From positions 62,001-126,000 of the forward strand of contig NZ_JAHBCL010000006.1 in NCBI RefSeq assembly GCF_018390735.1: a stretch of 64,000 bases of DNA, written 5' to 3'. The notes under the pieces are model-generated. The model was not told the DNA's origin and did no database searches. It worked only from the letters and a program-made list of their open reading frames with translations. Source of the stretch: Fusibacter paucivorans (lineage in GTDB: Bacteria > Bacillota > Clostridia > Peptostreptococcales > Acidaminobacteraceae). This document shows, in pieces, positions 1 through 8,196 of the stretch; the first letter of the stretch is position 1; each line of letters opens with the position of its first letter. A program made the position numbers and the translations under genes.

Positions 1-101
1 TTGTTATCGAAAAAAAAGATAACGGCCTCCCCAGCAGCAATATCTTGTGTTGCTGTCACGACATTGTCGCGCTGATTTAGTAATACTGTGTTGGTCTTCA
101 T
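1..101 (-). CDS. UxaA-type SAF domain protein, N-terminal part only (cut by the window edge)
   Basis: The minus strand reads from an ATG at 101 off the left edge. The 33 visible residues (MKTNTVLLNQRDNVVTATQD...) have the DNV.TA..DI.AGE pattern of the SAF domain in the small subunit or N-terminal domain of altronate/galactarate-type dehydratases (UxaA family). A GGAG lies about a dozen bases upstream of the ATG. It follows the KDG permease by 46 bp on the same strand, so it is probably in the same sigma-54 driven operon. The context suggests a sugar-acid dehydratase supplying or using 2-keto-3-deoxy acids. The catalytic part would lie outside the window, so the substrate is not known. Confidence 0.7.
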   Translation of the reverse strand, partial: MKTNTVLLNQRDNVVTATQDIAAGEAVIFFFDN

Positions 102-147
102 TTTTCTTTTACACTCCATTTTTTTGGGATGACTGTGTGTACTGATT

Positions 148-1146
148 TTAAGCTTCGCTGACTTTCGTTTTTTTCATGAACCTCTCTTCAAAATCTGACA
201 TGCCGGTTTTCACTGATCCAAACCGTTTGGCGACAAAAGTGGTAATAACCGGTGTTAAGAGCGTCGTTACAATTACCGCAGCTGCAATTTGTGTTGTCGC
301 CACTTCAACCAATGGTGCCATAGCGGGAACCGCCAACGCAACAGCTGCCGGCGTCGCTACCGAATTGCCTGCCGCACTCGAAGCCGCAGCTGCAGCATAG
401 CCCGGACGGCGATTGATGTAGCGATCTGCGAAAAACATCGGAATACCGCTAACGAAAACGACTAATAATCCGAGCAGTACACCTGAAGCACCTGCACTTA
501 CAACATTTGTGAGCTTAATGCCGGCACCGAGGCCAAAAGCAAAAAACGGAATGAGCAACGAGACACCCGGTGTTAAAAATGTTTTGATTTTCGGATCGAG
601 ATTACCGAGCAAACAACCGAAGAGAATTGGGGAAATTGCAGCAAACAGACTCATGAAAGGTATATTTGCCATCCCTGTAGCACCTAATGCCACCAATGTT
701 AAAAACGGTCCATCATTGATATTCATAACAGCCTGTGATGCAATGTCTGTCGAATCACCGTATTCGCTGGCGAGCGCCATAAAAAGGCCGCCATTTGAAT
801 TTGTCACACTGCTGATAATAGCCAGTGTTGAAATGCCCATGAAACCAGCTGGACCCGTAACACGTCCAACGATGTAGCCAAACAAGGCACCTGCAATAAA
901 TTTGGTGATCAATAAGACGCCGCCGCGTTTGATCGCCGCCGGAGCATTTTTAAAATCAATTTGCGCCCCTACGCAAACCAGAAAAAATGCAATGGCAGGC
1001 GTCGCTGCTGCCTTTGAAAAATACGCACTATGCAGGCCGCCAAGTTCCAATACCTGCGGCAAAAAAGTGTTGAGCAGTGAACCAATCAGAAGCGGTATAA
1101 CCATTAGGCCACCCGGCACCCTCTTGACGTTATCCAATATGTTCAT
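148..1146 (-). CDS. kdgT: 2-keto-3-deoxygluconate permease (KdgT family)
   Basis: This is a hydrophobic protein of about 332 residues with roughly ten membrane segments and the KdgT signature (N-terminal VKRVPGGLMVIPLLIGSLLN, central TNSNGGLF and NDGPFLT). The family imports 2-keto-3-deoxygluconate by proton symport across the cytoplasmic membrane. I start it at the second ATG (MNIL), because GGATGG lies 8 bases before it and the first ATG of the track is inside that sequence; E. coli KdgT also begins close to the PGG motif. A consensus sigma-54 promoter lies 64 bp upstream and the sigma-54 activator gene is next to it. The substrate could be a related keto-deoxy acid. Confidence 0.88.
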   Translation of the reverse strand: MNILDNVKRVPGGLMVIPLLIGSLLNTFLPQVLELGGLHSAYFSKAAATPAIAFFLVCVGAQIDFKNAPAAIKRGGVLLITKFIAGALFGYIVGRVTGPAGFMGISTLAIISSVTNSNGGLFMALASEYGDSTDIASQAVMNINDGPFLTLVALGATGMANIPFMSLFAAISPILFGCLLGNLDPKIKTFLTPGVSLLIPFFAFGLGAGIKLTNVVSAGASGVLLGLLVVFVSGIPMFFADRYINRRPGYAAAAASSAAGNSVATPAAVALAVPAMAPLVEVATTQIAAAVIVTTLLTPVITTFVAKRFGSVKTGMSDFEERFMKKTKVSEA

Positions 1147-1209
1147 AACGCTAACCATCCTTTTTTTGAGTATTTAGAATAAACATTTGACCGGTCGATA
1201 TTTGAATAT

Positions 1210-1225
1210 CGCAATTCTCGTGCCA
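1210..1225 (-). promoter_or_regulatory. Sigma-54 (-24/-12) promoter of the kdgT operon
   Basis: On the minus strand the sequence reads TGGCACG-AGAA-TTGC, which matches the consensus TGGCACGN4TTGCW, with the GG and GC elements 10 bases apart as required. It lies 64 bp upstream of the kdgT start and downstream of an enhancer-binding protein gene. A possible upstream activator site is the imperfect inverted repeat TTGCCCA/TGGGTAA at 1310-1338, about 100 bp further upstream. That second element is only suggestive. Confidence 0.88.
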
Positions 1226-1347
1226 ACTGTCTAAAAAACACCTTTTGAATCCCTGCCATCCCATGCTGAAACCATTCAAAACACAATTCTTTATTTAAAT
1301 ATACACGACTTGCCCACGCATCAATCAGCAATGGGTAAGGCTATCAT

Positions 1348-1385
1348 AAAAAAACGGCAGCTATGGTATTCTGCCATAGCTGCCG
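1348..1385 (-). terminator. Intrinsic terminator of the PrpR_N-type activator gene
   Basis: A perfect 12-bp stem (CGGCAGCTATGG / CCATAGCTGCCG, loop of 7) is followed on the minus strand by seven T. It lies just after the activator stop codon and separates it from the sigma-54 promoter of kdgT. Confidence 0.9.
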
Positions 1386-1406
1386 CTGTATATTGCTACA
1401 GTTATC

Positions 1407-3320
1407 TTATAATGGGATCGAAAGCAATTTGATTTTACGAACCAGCGTCGTTCGGTCGATACCGAGCGCAAGCGCCGCCTTTGTACGATTGCCGTCATTT
1501 CGCTTTAGCGCCATTTCGATCGCCTGTCGCTCAATAGCCGCCAACGTCTGATCAAAAGGGTCTTTCAAGTCATCATTCAGTTGTCGCTGAAAGCAGTTTC
1601 GAATAAACGATACCATCGATTCACCAACAATCCCTCGCTGTTGAATGACAATAACCTTTTCAACGACATTTTCAAGTTCGCGAATATTCCCAGGCCAGCT
1701 GTATTGTTCAAACAGCTGAATAACGTCTTTTGAAAAACCTTCAACACGCCGATCAAGTTTCTGATTGATACGCTTGCGCAGGCTGTCCATTAAAATGGGA
1801 ATATCACCCTTTCGCTCCCGAAGCGGTGGTAAAATCAAATTCAAAACGTTCAATCGATAATAGAGATCTTCTCGATAGCGCCCCTGACGCATCTCATCCA
1901 GCAAGTCGCGATTGGTCGCTGCGATGACGCGAACATCTACGGGGATCACTCTAATATCACCAATCCGCATGACTTCTTGCTCCTGCAAAACACGCAGCAA
2001 TTTTGCCTGCATGCTCTTTTCGATTTCACCAATTTCGTCAAGGAATATCGTTCCCTTATGTGCCAGTTCAAAGAGCCCCATTTTGCCGCCCTTTTTGGCA
2101 CCGGTAAAGGCGCCGTCTCGATAGCCAAAGAGTTCACTCTCGAGCAGATTTGCCGGCAGTGCTGAACAATTAATCGCTACAAAGGGGCCCTGAGCCCGCT
2201 TGCTTGCATTGTGTATAGACTGTGCAAAGAGTTCTTTCCCCGTCCCCGTTTCACCGGTTAATAAAATCGTCGAATCCGTGCCGCTAAAATTTTGTGCAAG
2301 TTCAATCGTCGTTACAACCGACTGGCTATTGCCGATAATATTGGTAAAATGATATTTGGCCGTCAAGCGCCGTTCAACCAGTTCTTTCCGGATACTGCTC
2401 TCCATATTTACAATCTGTGATGCACGGTGCATAAAAGCGATCGCACCCTTAATTTCACCGTTGACGAGCATCGGCACCCGATCCACCATCACATTGACTC
2501 CAAAAAATGCTTCCATCTGCTCCATTTCCGCATCTTCACAAGAAAGAAAATCATATAGTCGAAGTGACGGCAGTACCATTTTGCTGTGTCGTCCTGCACA
2601 GTCTTTTAGCTGTATCTTAAGCAATTCCTCAGCAACCGCATTCATATTGATAATCATATCATTTTGATCAATAACGAGAATACCGCTCTGAGAATAATCC
2701 AAAACCGTTTTTAACACTTGGTGACGGCTTTTTTCACGCTGTTTGGCATAGAAAACCGCAATCGCACTTTCTATCGCCTGTCTCACAGATGGTTTTTGAG
2801 AATGCAGCATTTCATAACGAATATTTCTGGCCTTTAGGCCATCCTGATATTCAATCCCCCAGCTGCCGCCGATAAATAATTCAATGCCGTCAGCCATGGC
2901 TTGCTGCGTTTTTGCCTCAAACTCACTAACGTGATCGACTTGATAATAGTGCAAATCCAAACGCAGTTTTTCGTTTATCTTACGGCACCCTTCTATAAAG
3001 TCAGCCCCTTCTATAATACCGATTGGTTCATTAAAATCTTTATACTTAAACAATACATCAAAAAATTCATAACCTGTAAAGGGAATATTGATCACTTCTA
3101 CATCAATATTTTTCGCAATCGCCTTTGCCAAATTACCACGGCTTACAATAATTTCAACACCACGCCGTCTATAGGCATCCGCCACTGCAAGTGCATTGTC
3201 GATAACTATTTTTTCAATCGCAATGTTGATCGCTAATTCTTGGGTAATTGTCTTAGCTAGCTCAATCAGTTCATCATAGGGTAATAAAATCGCAATATTA
3301 TTTTCAATACAGTCCTTCAA
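1407..3320 (-). CDS. Sigma-54 dependent activator with PrpR_N sensor domain
   Basis: This 637-aa protein has a PrpR_N/propionate-activator-like N-terminal sensor (about residues 10-180), a PAS-like segment (about 200-300) and an AAA+ sigma-54 activation domain (about 320-560) with Walker A GETGTGKE, the sigma-54 contact loop GAFTGA and LDEIGE. A Fis-type helix-turn-helix ends it (AALALGIDRTTL). The start is TTG, supported by GGAGG 5 bases upstream. It faces the consensus sigma-54 promoter of kdgT on the same strand, so it is the likely activator of the KDG permease operon. PrpR_N domains usually sense small organic acids; the ligand here is presumably a keto-deoxy sugar acid, which is inference. 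Confidence 0.88.
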   Translation of the reverse strand: MKDCIENNIAILLPYDELIELAKTITQELAINIAIEKIVIDNALAVADAYRRRGVEIIVSRGNLAKAIAKNIDVEVINIPFTGYEFFDVLFKYKDFNEPIGIIEGADFIEGCRKINEKLRLDLHYYQVDHVSEFEAKTQQAMADGIELFIGGSWGIEYQDGLKARNIRYEMLHSQKPSVRQAIESAIAVFYAKQREKSRHQVLKTVLDYSQSGILVIDQNDMIINMNAVAEELLKIQLKDCAGRHSKMVLPSLRLYDFLSCEDAEMEQMEAFFGVNVMVDRVPMLVNGEIKGAIAFMHRASQIVNMESSIRKELVERRLTAKYHFTNIIGNSQSVVTTIELAQNFSGTDSTILLTGETGTGKELFAQSIHNASKRAQGPFVAINCSALPANLLESELFGYRDGAFTGAKKGGKMGLFELAHKGTIFLDEIGEIEKSMQAKLLRVLQEQEVMRIGDIRVIPVDVRVIAATNRDLLDEMRQGRYREDLYYRLNVLNLILPPLRERKGDIPILMDSLRKRINQKLDRRVEGFSKDVIQLFEQYSWPGNIRELENVVEKVIVIQQRGIVGESMVSFIRNCFQRQLNDDLKDPFDQTLAAIERQAIEMALKRNDGNRTKAALALGIDRTTLVRKIKLLSIPL

Positions 3321-3364
3321 AACGGCCTCCCATTTAACCAGCGAACCCCTTTTTTGCTGAACGC

Positions 3365-3401
3365 AAAAAAGTGCATCTTAAGTACGACTTAATAAATGCA
3401 C
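3365..3401 (-). terminator. Intrinsic terminator downstream of the diguanylate cyclase
   Basis: On the minus strand GTGCAT..TTAAGT-CGT-ACTTAA.ATGCAC forms a nearly continuous stem followed directly by TTTTTT. It lies between the cyclase stop (3489) and the start of the PrpR_N activator (3320). Confidence 0.75.
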
Positions 3402-3488
3402 ACAAACATCACTGACGTGATGTATCAATCATCCCTATTTACTTCATTCTACACGCAATCGTCTTTCTCCTTCTAAATGACTAAAAAT

Positions 3489-4598
3489 TTACGGTACAAA
3501 TATTTCCGAAGGTGTCGCTTCTCTCGAAAGCGCCAGCCGCTTTTCCACTTTACACTTGTACATATTCCGATCCGCTTCATCAATGAGCTGAATGACTGAA
3601 TGCGCTTCAAAGCTCGCAATACCATAGCTGAAGGCCACCGTTGTCTGTTGCTGAAATGTCATCAGCTGTGTATTCAGTACCTCTGCTGTCATATTGCGTC
3701 CGATCAGTAAGAATTCATCACCGCCATAACGTCCAACACTCACTTTGGGTATAAAAAAATCTTTAAGCTCAGTTGCCAGAGCCTTAATCATTTGATCGCC
3801 GTACTGATGCCCATAAGTATCGTTGATATGTTTAAAAGCATCAATATCCAGCATCGCAACCGTGAGCACCGTCCCTCTTCGCCGACTGTCTTCTACCAGC
3901 TTTTGGAGTTTTAAGTGGATTGTACTGTGATTATAAAGCCCCGTTAGCCCATCGTGCTGTGAAAGATACAAAAGTTCCCTGTTTCGTTCAAGAATGATTT
4001 CTCGCTGCTGCACGTCCCGCACACTATAACGGTAAAACATCCATGATATCATAAAGGCAATCACATTGAGTATGAGGCCATTCATTCGATGGGATAATAA
4101 ATAGGACGGCTTATCCTGAAAATAGGGCATGCCAAAGAAGAAAACGGCATAGCCAAGGCCGTACACAACAGCCGAAGCCCTCGGGCGCATGCGAACTGTC
4201 GCAGCGAGTCCAAAGACGACCAAGATGTAAATGCTGATATCCGATGTAATCGTCTGCGCAAAAAACGTACTAATAACAGACCATATGACGATGACGTTGA
4301 CATAACCTATCAGAATAAAATGTCTCAGATGATCTTCATTTTTCTCACGATCTTTCATCAGCCTGTCAAAAATAAAAAGCAATAGAACCAATCCTATGTA
4401 TAAACTCTTCATCCCAATATATTTAATATGGCGCAGCCGTTCATCAACCCCCAACAGATAACTGACCACGATTGCGCCTTGCAGCAGACATATTGCCAAA
4501 CTAATCGCCTTAACACGCTGATAGTTGCCAGACAGCAATTTACGTTTCATATTTTCATGACCATTTTCATAAGCAGCATCTACTCGATCGTCTTGCAT
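3489..4598 (-). CDS. Membrane diguanylate cyclase (GGDEF domain)
   Basis: The protein has about 369 residues. After a short charged N-terminus come about six membrane segments (roughly residues 30-185), then a GGDEF domain with the intact active site GRYGGDEFLL. It should make cyclic di-GMP from two GTP at the membrane. No RxxD inhibitory site is seen just before the GGDEF motif, so product inhibition through an I-site is unlikely. I start it at the ATG after AGGGGGG (MQDDRV), because the longer track start has no ribosome binding site. It is a single-gene unit ending at a hairpin terminator. The membrane part is not a recognised sensor and its signal is unknown. Confidence 0.85.
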   Translation of the reverse strand: MQDDRVDAAYENGHENMKRKLLSGNYQRVKAISLAICLLQGAIVVSYLLGVDERLRHIKYIGMKSLYIGLVLLLFIFDRLMKDREKNEDHLRHFILIGYVNVIVIWSVISTFFAQTITSDISIYILVVFGLAATVRMRPRASAVVYGLGYAVFFFGMPYFQDKPSYLLSHRMNGLILNVIAFMISWMFYRYSVRDVQQREIILERNRELLYLSQHDGLTGLYNHSTIHLKLQKLVEDSRRRGTVLTVAMLDIDAFKHINDTYGHQYGDQMIKALATELKDFFIPKVSVGRYGGDEFLLIGRNMTAEVLNTQLMTFQQQTTVAFSYGIASFEAHSVIQLIDEADRNMYKCKVEKRLALSREATPSEIFVP

Positions 4599-4713
4599 AA
4601 GCCCCCCTATAAAATTTCTTTTCTCCAAGTAATTGTTATTATACAACAATAAAAGCGGCTTGTAACGCGTAATGTTTTACGCTCTTCCGACAAAACGTTT
4701 TGAATATCAAAAA

Positions 4714-4760
4714 CAAAAAAACTGCGCACGTTTGTATCCATACAGATACTGTGCGCAAGT
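4714..4760 (-). terminator. Intrinsic terminator of the B3/B4 domain gene
   Basis: On the minus strand AACTTGCGCAC pairs with GTGCGCAGTT (one bulged base) around a loop of about 20 bases and is followed by a run of seven T. It lies 26 bp after the stop codon at 4786. Confidence 0.65.
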
Positions 4761-4785
4761 TTCTCTCATCACAGCGTTGCAATTA

Positions 4786-5490
4786 TTAATCAAATTCAAT
4801 ACTCGGATGGTCCTCATCCAGCATAAAACGCTGGTAATCGCCGCCAAATCGTCTTTCGATCAATGCGATGACTGCATCCATGGCATTGGTCAGTTGTTCG
4901 TAATGATCCCCTTCGAAGCCGACGAGCTGAAAGAAAATATCGGTGCTCGTTTCCGTTATTTTTCCCAGCTCGCTTTGACGCCACAGCCACTGACGCGTTT
5001 GAATTTTATTACCGCTGGTGAAAACGAGTTCTCCCGGCTTTACCGTTTCAAATGTCGTTTCGCCGAATGGCAGAAAACAGTCGCCTTCTTCCGAGAGCCG
5101 TACCGCCAAATCCGAATCAATGTCTCTCAGATCGTGTGCACCGAGCGAAACCATCTCGCCAATGGCAACGGCATTGCATAAATCGACAAGTGCATTGATT
5201 CTTGGCAAACTGCCGCCTTTAACAATGCGTTTACTCATCGCTTCAACTGAATTCATAAATTTATTGGGGTTGATTCCAGCGCTTTGAAGCGCTTCCCGAT
5301 AAAGCGCCACATCGGGGTGCTGTTTAAGCTGGTCTGAGGGAATTCGCTGTCTGAGCATCGTTTCTTTTTCATTGAGCAGTGCAGAATCTTCGTCTGTCGT
5401 CGGCGAATTTTTTAGACCCTTCGCAACAATAATACCGAACCGAACGTTGGGAATATGTTCAAATACCCATGAATCAACTGTATATTTCAT
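4786..5490 (-). CDS. B3/B4 (phenylalanyl-tRNA synthetase beta-like) domain protein
   Basis: This protein of about 234 residues resembles the free-standing B3/B4 domain related to the editing domain of phenylalanyl-tRNA synthetase beta. Typical stretches are the R.S(V/M)EA.....V.GG.LP.IN.LVDLCN region (about 80-110) and a later DIFFQLVGFEG segment. Stand-alone members are poorly characterised; a role in clearing mis-charged tRNA or in binding a nucleotide or amino-acid derivative is a guess. GGAGG 7 bases upstream selects the MKYTVD start; the track start lies inside that sequence. The promoter has the MerR signature and the divergent neighbour is a MerR activator with a drug-binding-type domain, so the gene is probably induced by a small molecule. 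Confidence 0.78.
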   Translation of the reverse strand: MKYTVDSWVFEHIPNVRFGIIVAKGLKNSPTTDEDSALLNEKETMLRQRIPSDQLKQHPDVALYREALQSAGINPNKFMNSVEAMSKRIVKGGSLPRINALVDLCNAVAIGEMVSLGAHDLRDIDSDLAVRLSEEGDCFLPFGETTFETVKPGELVFTSGNKIQTRQWLWRQSELGKITETSTDIFFQLVGFEGDHYEQLTNAMDAVIALIERRFGGDYQRFMLDEDHPSIEFD

Positions 5491-5514
5491 ATTTGCCTCC
5501 AATCATTTATCCCT

Positions 5515-5545
5515 ATTCTAAACCTTACATCTAGTGTAAGGTCAA
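5515..5545 (-). promoter_or_regulatory. MerR-type promoter and operator between the B3/B4 gene and merR
   Basis: On the minus strand TTGACC (-35) and TAGAAT (-10) are 19 bp apart, the over-long spacer that MerR activators correct by twisting DNA. The spacer holds a dyad (ACCTTACA-TCTAG-TGTAAGGT, 5522-5542) centred between the two boxes. On the plus strand a TATAAT at about 5556 for merR lies close by, so the same site could autoregulate merR. Confidence 0.88.
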
Positions 5546-5645
5546 TTCATTTCATGTTATAATCAACATAAGGCAACAAAATCACTATTCTAAGCGAAGC
5601 CACACTTTCATATGAGTGAATCTGCATTTTTAATATGGGGGCATT

Positions 5646-6473
5646 ATGAAAATACAGTTGACCGTTAAAGAAATTGCCGATATTGTAGGGATGCCGCCAA
5701 GGCGCATCCGTTATTACCATCAGATCGGACTCTTCGCTCCAAGTGGCGTCGATCCGCAAAACGGTTACCATTACTACACACTTGAAAAAATCGAAGAACT
5801 TAGGCTCATCATGTATCTTAGACATCTCAACGTGCCAATTGCCGAAATCAAACAGCATCTAAACAATCGCAACCTCTCTGATTATTCACGTATTCTGGAA
5901 CGTCAGCTACACCAAACGCGTGAAACCATTAGCGCGCTGACAGTCCTTGCATCCAGACTTGAAAAACGCATGCAGTCCATCGCTTACATACACCATCTTC
6001 CTGCAATCGGCAATATAACGCTGCTTGAATTGCCGCCACGCGATGTCCTCACCATTCGAAGGTCCATTAACGAACCCTTAGACTGGGAAATTGCCATGCT
6101 TGATTTTGAGCGAGAAGCCGACCTACCGCCGAGCCTCTTCATTGGCGACATCGGGTTTTTTGTCGACCTTCGCATCGTTGACCATCGGCACGCTACACAA
6201 TTTACAGGGCTATATCTCTTTGCTGACGATGCCTATTTTGGCGAAACACCCATGCGTGAAACACTGCCGGGCGGCAGTTGGCTTACCGTTGTCTTTAGAG
6301 GTGACCATCAGTCCGCCCCCGAACAGCTGAAAGCGATAAGCGCCTATGCCGAAGCAAATCATCTTCTCTTAGCAGATTACGCATTGGAACGCGTATTGAT
6401 AGATCATTTCATCGCCAGTGATCCAAATCTCTATCTGACCGAAATCCAAATTTATATTCTGGGATCATCCTGA
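5646..6473 (+). CDS. MerR family regulator with GyrI-like effector domain
   Basis: This 275-aa protein has an N-terminal MerR winged helix (about 3-72; VKEIADIVGMPPRRIRYYHQ and NGYHYYTLEKIEELRLI), a coiled coil (about 75-120) and a C-terminal GyrI/BmrR-like effector-binding domain (about 125-272). The start has GGGGG four bases upstream. Members of this architecture bind hydrophobic or cationic compounds and activate promoters with a 19-bp spacer. Exactly such a promoter lies in the divergent intergenic region before the B3/B4 gene. It has no metal-binding cysteines like those of MerR itself. The inducer is unknown. Confidence 0.88.
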   Translation: MKIQLTVKEIADIVGMPPRRIRYYHQIGLFAPSGVDPQNGYHYYTLEKIEELRLIMYLRHLNVPIAEIKQHLNNRNLSDYSRILERQLHQTRETISALTVLASRLEKRMQSIAYIHHLPAIGNITLLELPPRDVLTIRRSINEPLDWEIAMLDFEREADLPPSLFIGDIGFFVDLRIVDHRHATQFTGLYLFADDAYFGETPMRETLPGGSWLTVVFRGDHQSAPEQLKAISAYAEANHLLLADYALERVLIDHFIASDPNLYLTEIQIYILGSS

Positions 6474-6571
6474 TCCGCGTTAACCTTAACAACACTTAGA
6501 TTATTTATCTTTTTAATCAATTACACTTGCACTGGCAGGCGATAACAATACTGTAAAGCATCCTCAGCAAG

Positions 6572-7258
6572 TCATGAAAAACTCACCTGTTCAGCGGCGA
6601 GCATTAGACTAATGTTCAAATTGCCATTTCGACATCTCAACGAATCAATCAACGCTTTTGTACTTGTATTTTCATCTAGCGCCACATCGTATGTCAGTTG
6701 ATACAAACTGCCCATATTGGTTGTTTTAACACGCTTTAGCGTATATTGCACCGTATAGTTTTTCAAAATATCTTCAAAGGCGTTTTCAAAGTCAAGATCT
6801 TCCGGCACTGTTATTTGAAGCTGTCTTAATACTTCCGACTTCCCGCCGAGTCGCGTGCGACTGAGAAGATACATGCCGAGGCAGAGAACGGCGCTGAAGA
6901 GAAGTGCGTACAGGTAGGCACCGACGCCGACAGCTAATCCTGCTGCCATGGCAAACAGCACATAGGCAATGTCCTTTGGATCACCAGGTGCACTTCTAAA
7001 ACGAATAATTGAAAAAGCCCCTGCAAGGCTAAATGCTTTAGCAATATCACTGCCAATCAGCATAATAATAATGGCAATGACAGCGGGCAGCAGTATCATG
7101 GTTAATGCAAAACTTTGTGATATACGGCCATTTTGCTGTGTCTTGCGGTATGTACCGCTGATGAGTCCCCCGACGGCAAACGCAATTACAATGGTCATCA
7201 TCACATCTATAAATGCAATCTCAACACTTGTCGTGCCGGTAAAGATCGAATCAAGCAT
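6572..7258 (-). CDS. DUF4956 membrane protein
   Basis: This 228-aa protein has about four membrane segments in its first 135 residues and a soluble C-terminal domain. The segment SLAGAFSIIRFRSAPGDPKDIAYVL is the conserved core of DUF4956. The family is repeatedly found beside VTC-type polyphosphate polymerases, as here: the start lies inside the end of the polymerase gene (8-bp overlap), with AAGGAGGT 8 bases upstream. A role in polyphosphate synthesis, translocation or membrane anchoring of the polymerase is plausible but unproved. It is the last gene of a two-gene operon facing the merR gene. Confidence 0.85.
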   Translation of the reverse strand: MLDSIFTGTTSVEIAFIDVMMTIVIAFAVGGLISGTYRKTQQNGRISQSFALTMILLPAVIAIIIMLIGSDIAKAFSLAGAFSIIRFRSAPGDPKDIAYVLFAMAAGLAVGVGAYLYALLFSAVLCLGMYLLSRTRLGGKSEVLRQLQITVPEDLDFENAFEDILKNYTVQYTLKRVKTTNMGSLYQLTYDVALDENTSTKALIDSLRCRNGNLNISLMLAAEQVSFS

Positions 7259-7970
7259 ACTGGTTTACCTCCTTCTGCATTTTCAATTGATGCGCCTTGC
7301 CATATTTTGAAAAACTCACTGGGAATATTTTCATTGCCGACAGCGCATGCGCTAACCAAAGCGGCATGGCATTTTCAGCTTTAATTTCCATCAGCCACCA
7401 ACCTCGTTCAAGCAATTGCTCGCCAAAATCACCCGCCTCGAGCTGTAGCGCGTGGCGCCTCGTCCGTATATTCGAATCAAAGGTTATGCGCAATCCATCA
7501 CCAAAATAAGCACTTCTGTCATAGGCAATATACACCGCTGGCTCTAAGTGACATCTGTCAATCAGATATTGTATTTCATAAAGCACTTGCCGATTGTGGT
7601 GAGGCCTTGGTTCCGGCAGCCTCTTTTCCTTCAAGTACCGCTGAGCTTCTGTCAGCACCATATCGGTTCGGCGTTTATTCACCAACCCTTTATATTTCTT
7701 TTTAATCTCTAAATAAATGTGATCGTCTGCTTTCGGTACGCCATATGCTCTTAGTCTCAGCTTCTCTTTATAGATCGGCTTTTCTAGCGATCTTATAATC
7801 AACTCATCCTGTGGTGTATCATAATAAAGATTGCTGATCGTGTAAAAACCGTTTGACTGCTGATACGCATCCATCATCATATATGGCTGTATCAATGTCA
7901 GCATTTGACGATAGGCTTCCTCCGAGATCAGACATTTTTTTTCATATCTGTTGAAAACCTCAATTGCCAT
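7251..7970 (-). CDS. VTC domain polyphosphate polymerase
   Basis: The 239-aa protein matches the VTC/CYTH-like tunnel fold: N-terminal NRYEKKCLIS, ISNLYYDTPQDELIIRSL, KEKLRLRAYG, YLEIKKKYKGLVNKRR and a C-terminal LMEIKAENAMPLWL. The basic and acidic residues lining the tunnel (RYEKK, KLRLR, E.KKK, KRR, E.K) are present. In yeast Vtc4 this domain polymerises phosphate from ATP into polyphosphate, and bacterial proteins of this type are assigned the same activity. GGAGGG 8 bases upstream fixes the MAIEVF start, 20 codons inside the track ORF. It is co-transcribed with the DUF4956 protein and divergent from a two-component system. Confidence 0.82.
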   Translation of the reverse strand: MAIEVFNRYEKKCLISEEAYRQMLTLIQPYMMMDAYQQSNGFYTISNLYYDTPQDELIIRSLEKPIYKEKLRLRAYGVPKADDHIYLEIKKKYKGLVNKRRTDMVLTEAQRYLKEKRLPEPRPHHNRQVLYEIQYLIDRCHLEPAVYIAYDRSAYFGDGLRITFDSNIRTRRHALQLEAGDFGEQLLERGWWLMEIKAENAMPLWLAHALSAMKIFPVSFSKYGKAHQLKMQKEVNQYA

Positions 7971-8048
7971 GGTATATCCCTCCTGGTTTAACGCATACTT
8001 GCCGCATAGTGCGTTTGCCCATTGCTGCAAGGCGTTTGCTTTGCCTTC

Positions 8049-8081
8049 ATTATAGTCAGCCTAACTTAAACAAACCTTAAA
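8049..8081 (-). promoter_or_regulatory. Promoter of the polyphosphate operon with response-regulator direct repeats
   Basis: On the minus strand TTTAAG-N5-TTTAAG (complement of 8065-8070 and 8076-8081, 11-bp periodicity) sits just where a -35 box would be, followed by TATAAT (8049-8054). Direct repeats at 11 bp over the -35 region are the usual target of OmpR-family activators in Firmicutes. The divergent response regulator is the obvious candidate. Confidence 0.68.
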
Positions 8082-8106
8082 GCCAAATGCTTTGCCAGAG
8101 GTTAGC

Positions 8107-8152
8107 TTTTAAGTTTCATTAAAGCATCTTGTGTTATATTCTATGCTATAAT
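8107..8152 (+). promoter_or_regulatory. Promoter of the response regulator/kinase operon
   Basis: An extended -10 (TGC-TATAAT, 8147-8152) is preceded by TTTTAAG (8107-8113) and TTAAAG (8119-8124), which resemble the direct repeats in front of the divergent polyphosphate operon. This would fit autoregulation. Confidence 0.58.
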
Positions 8153-8196
8153 GAAGGCAAACAAACCATATCCGTCGCCGCAGGCAGGAGGAAACC

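Noticed and set aside
1143-1331. 62-aa ORF upstream of kdgT
   Set aside because: It spans the sigma-54 promoter of kdgT, has no ribosome site and no recognisable sequence.
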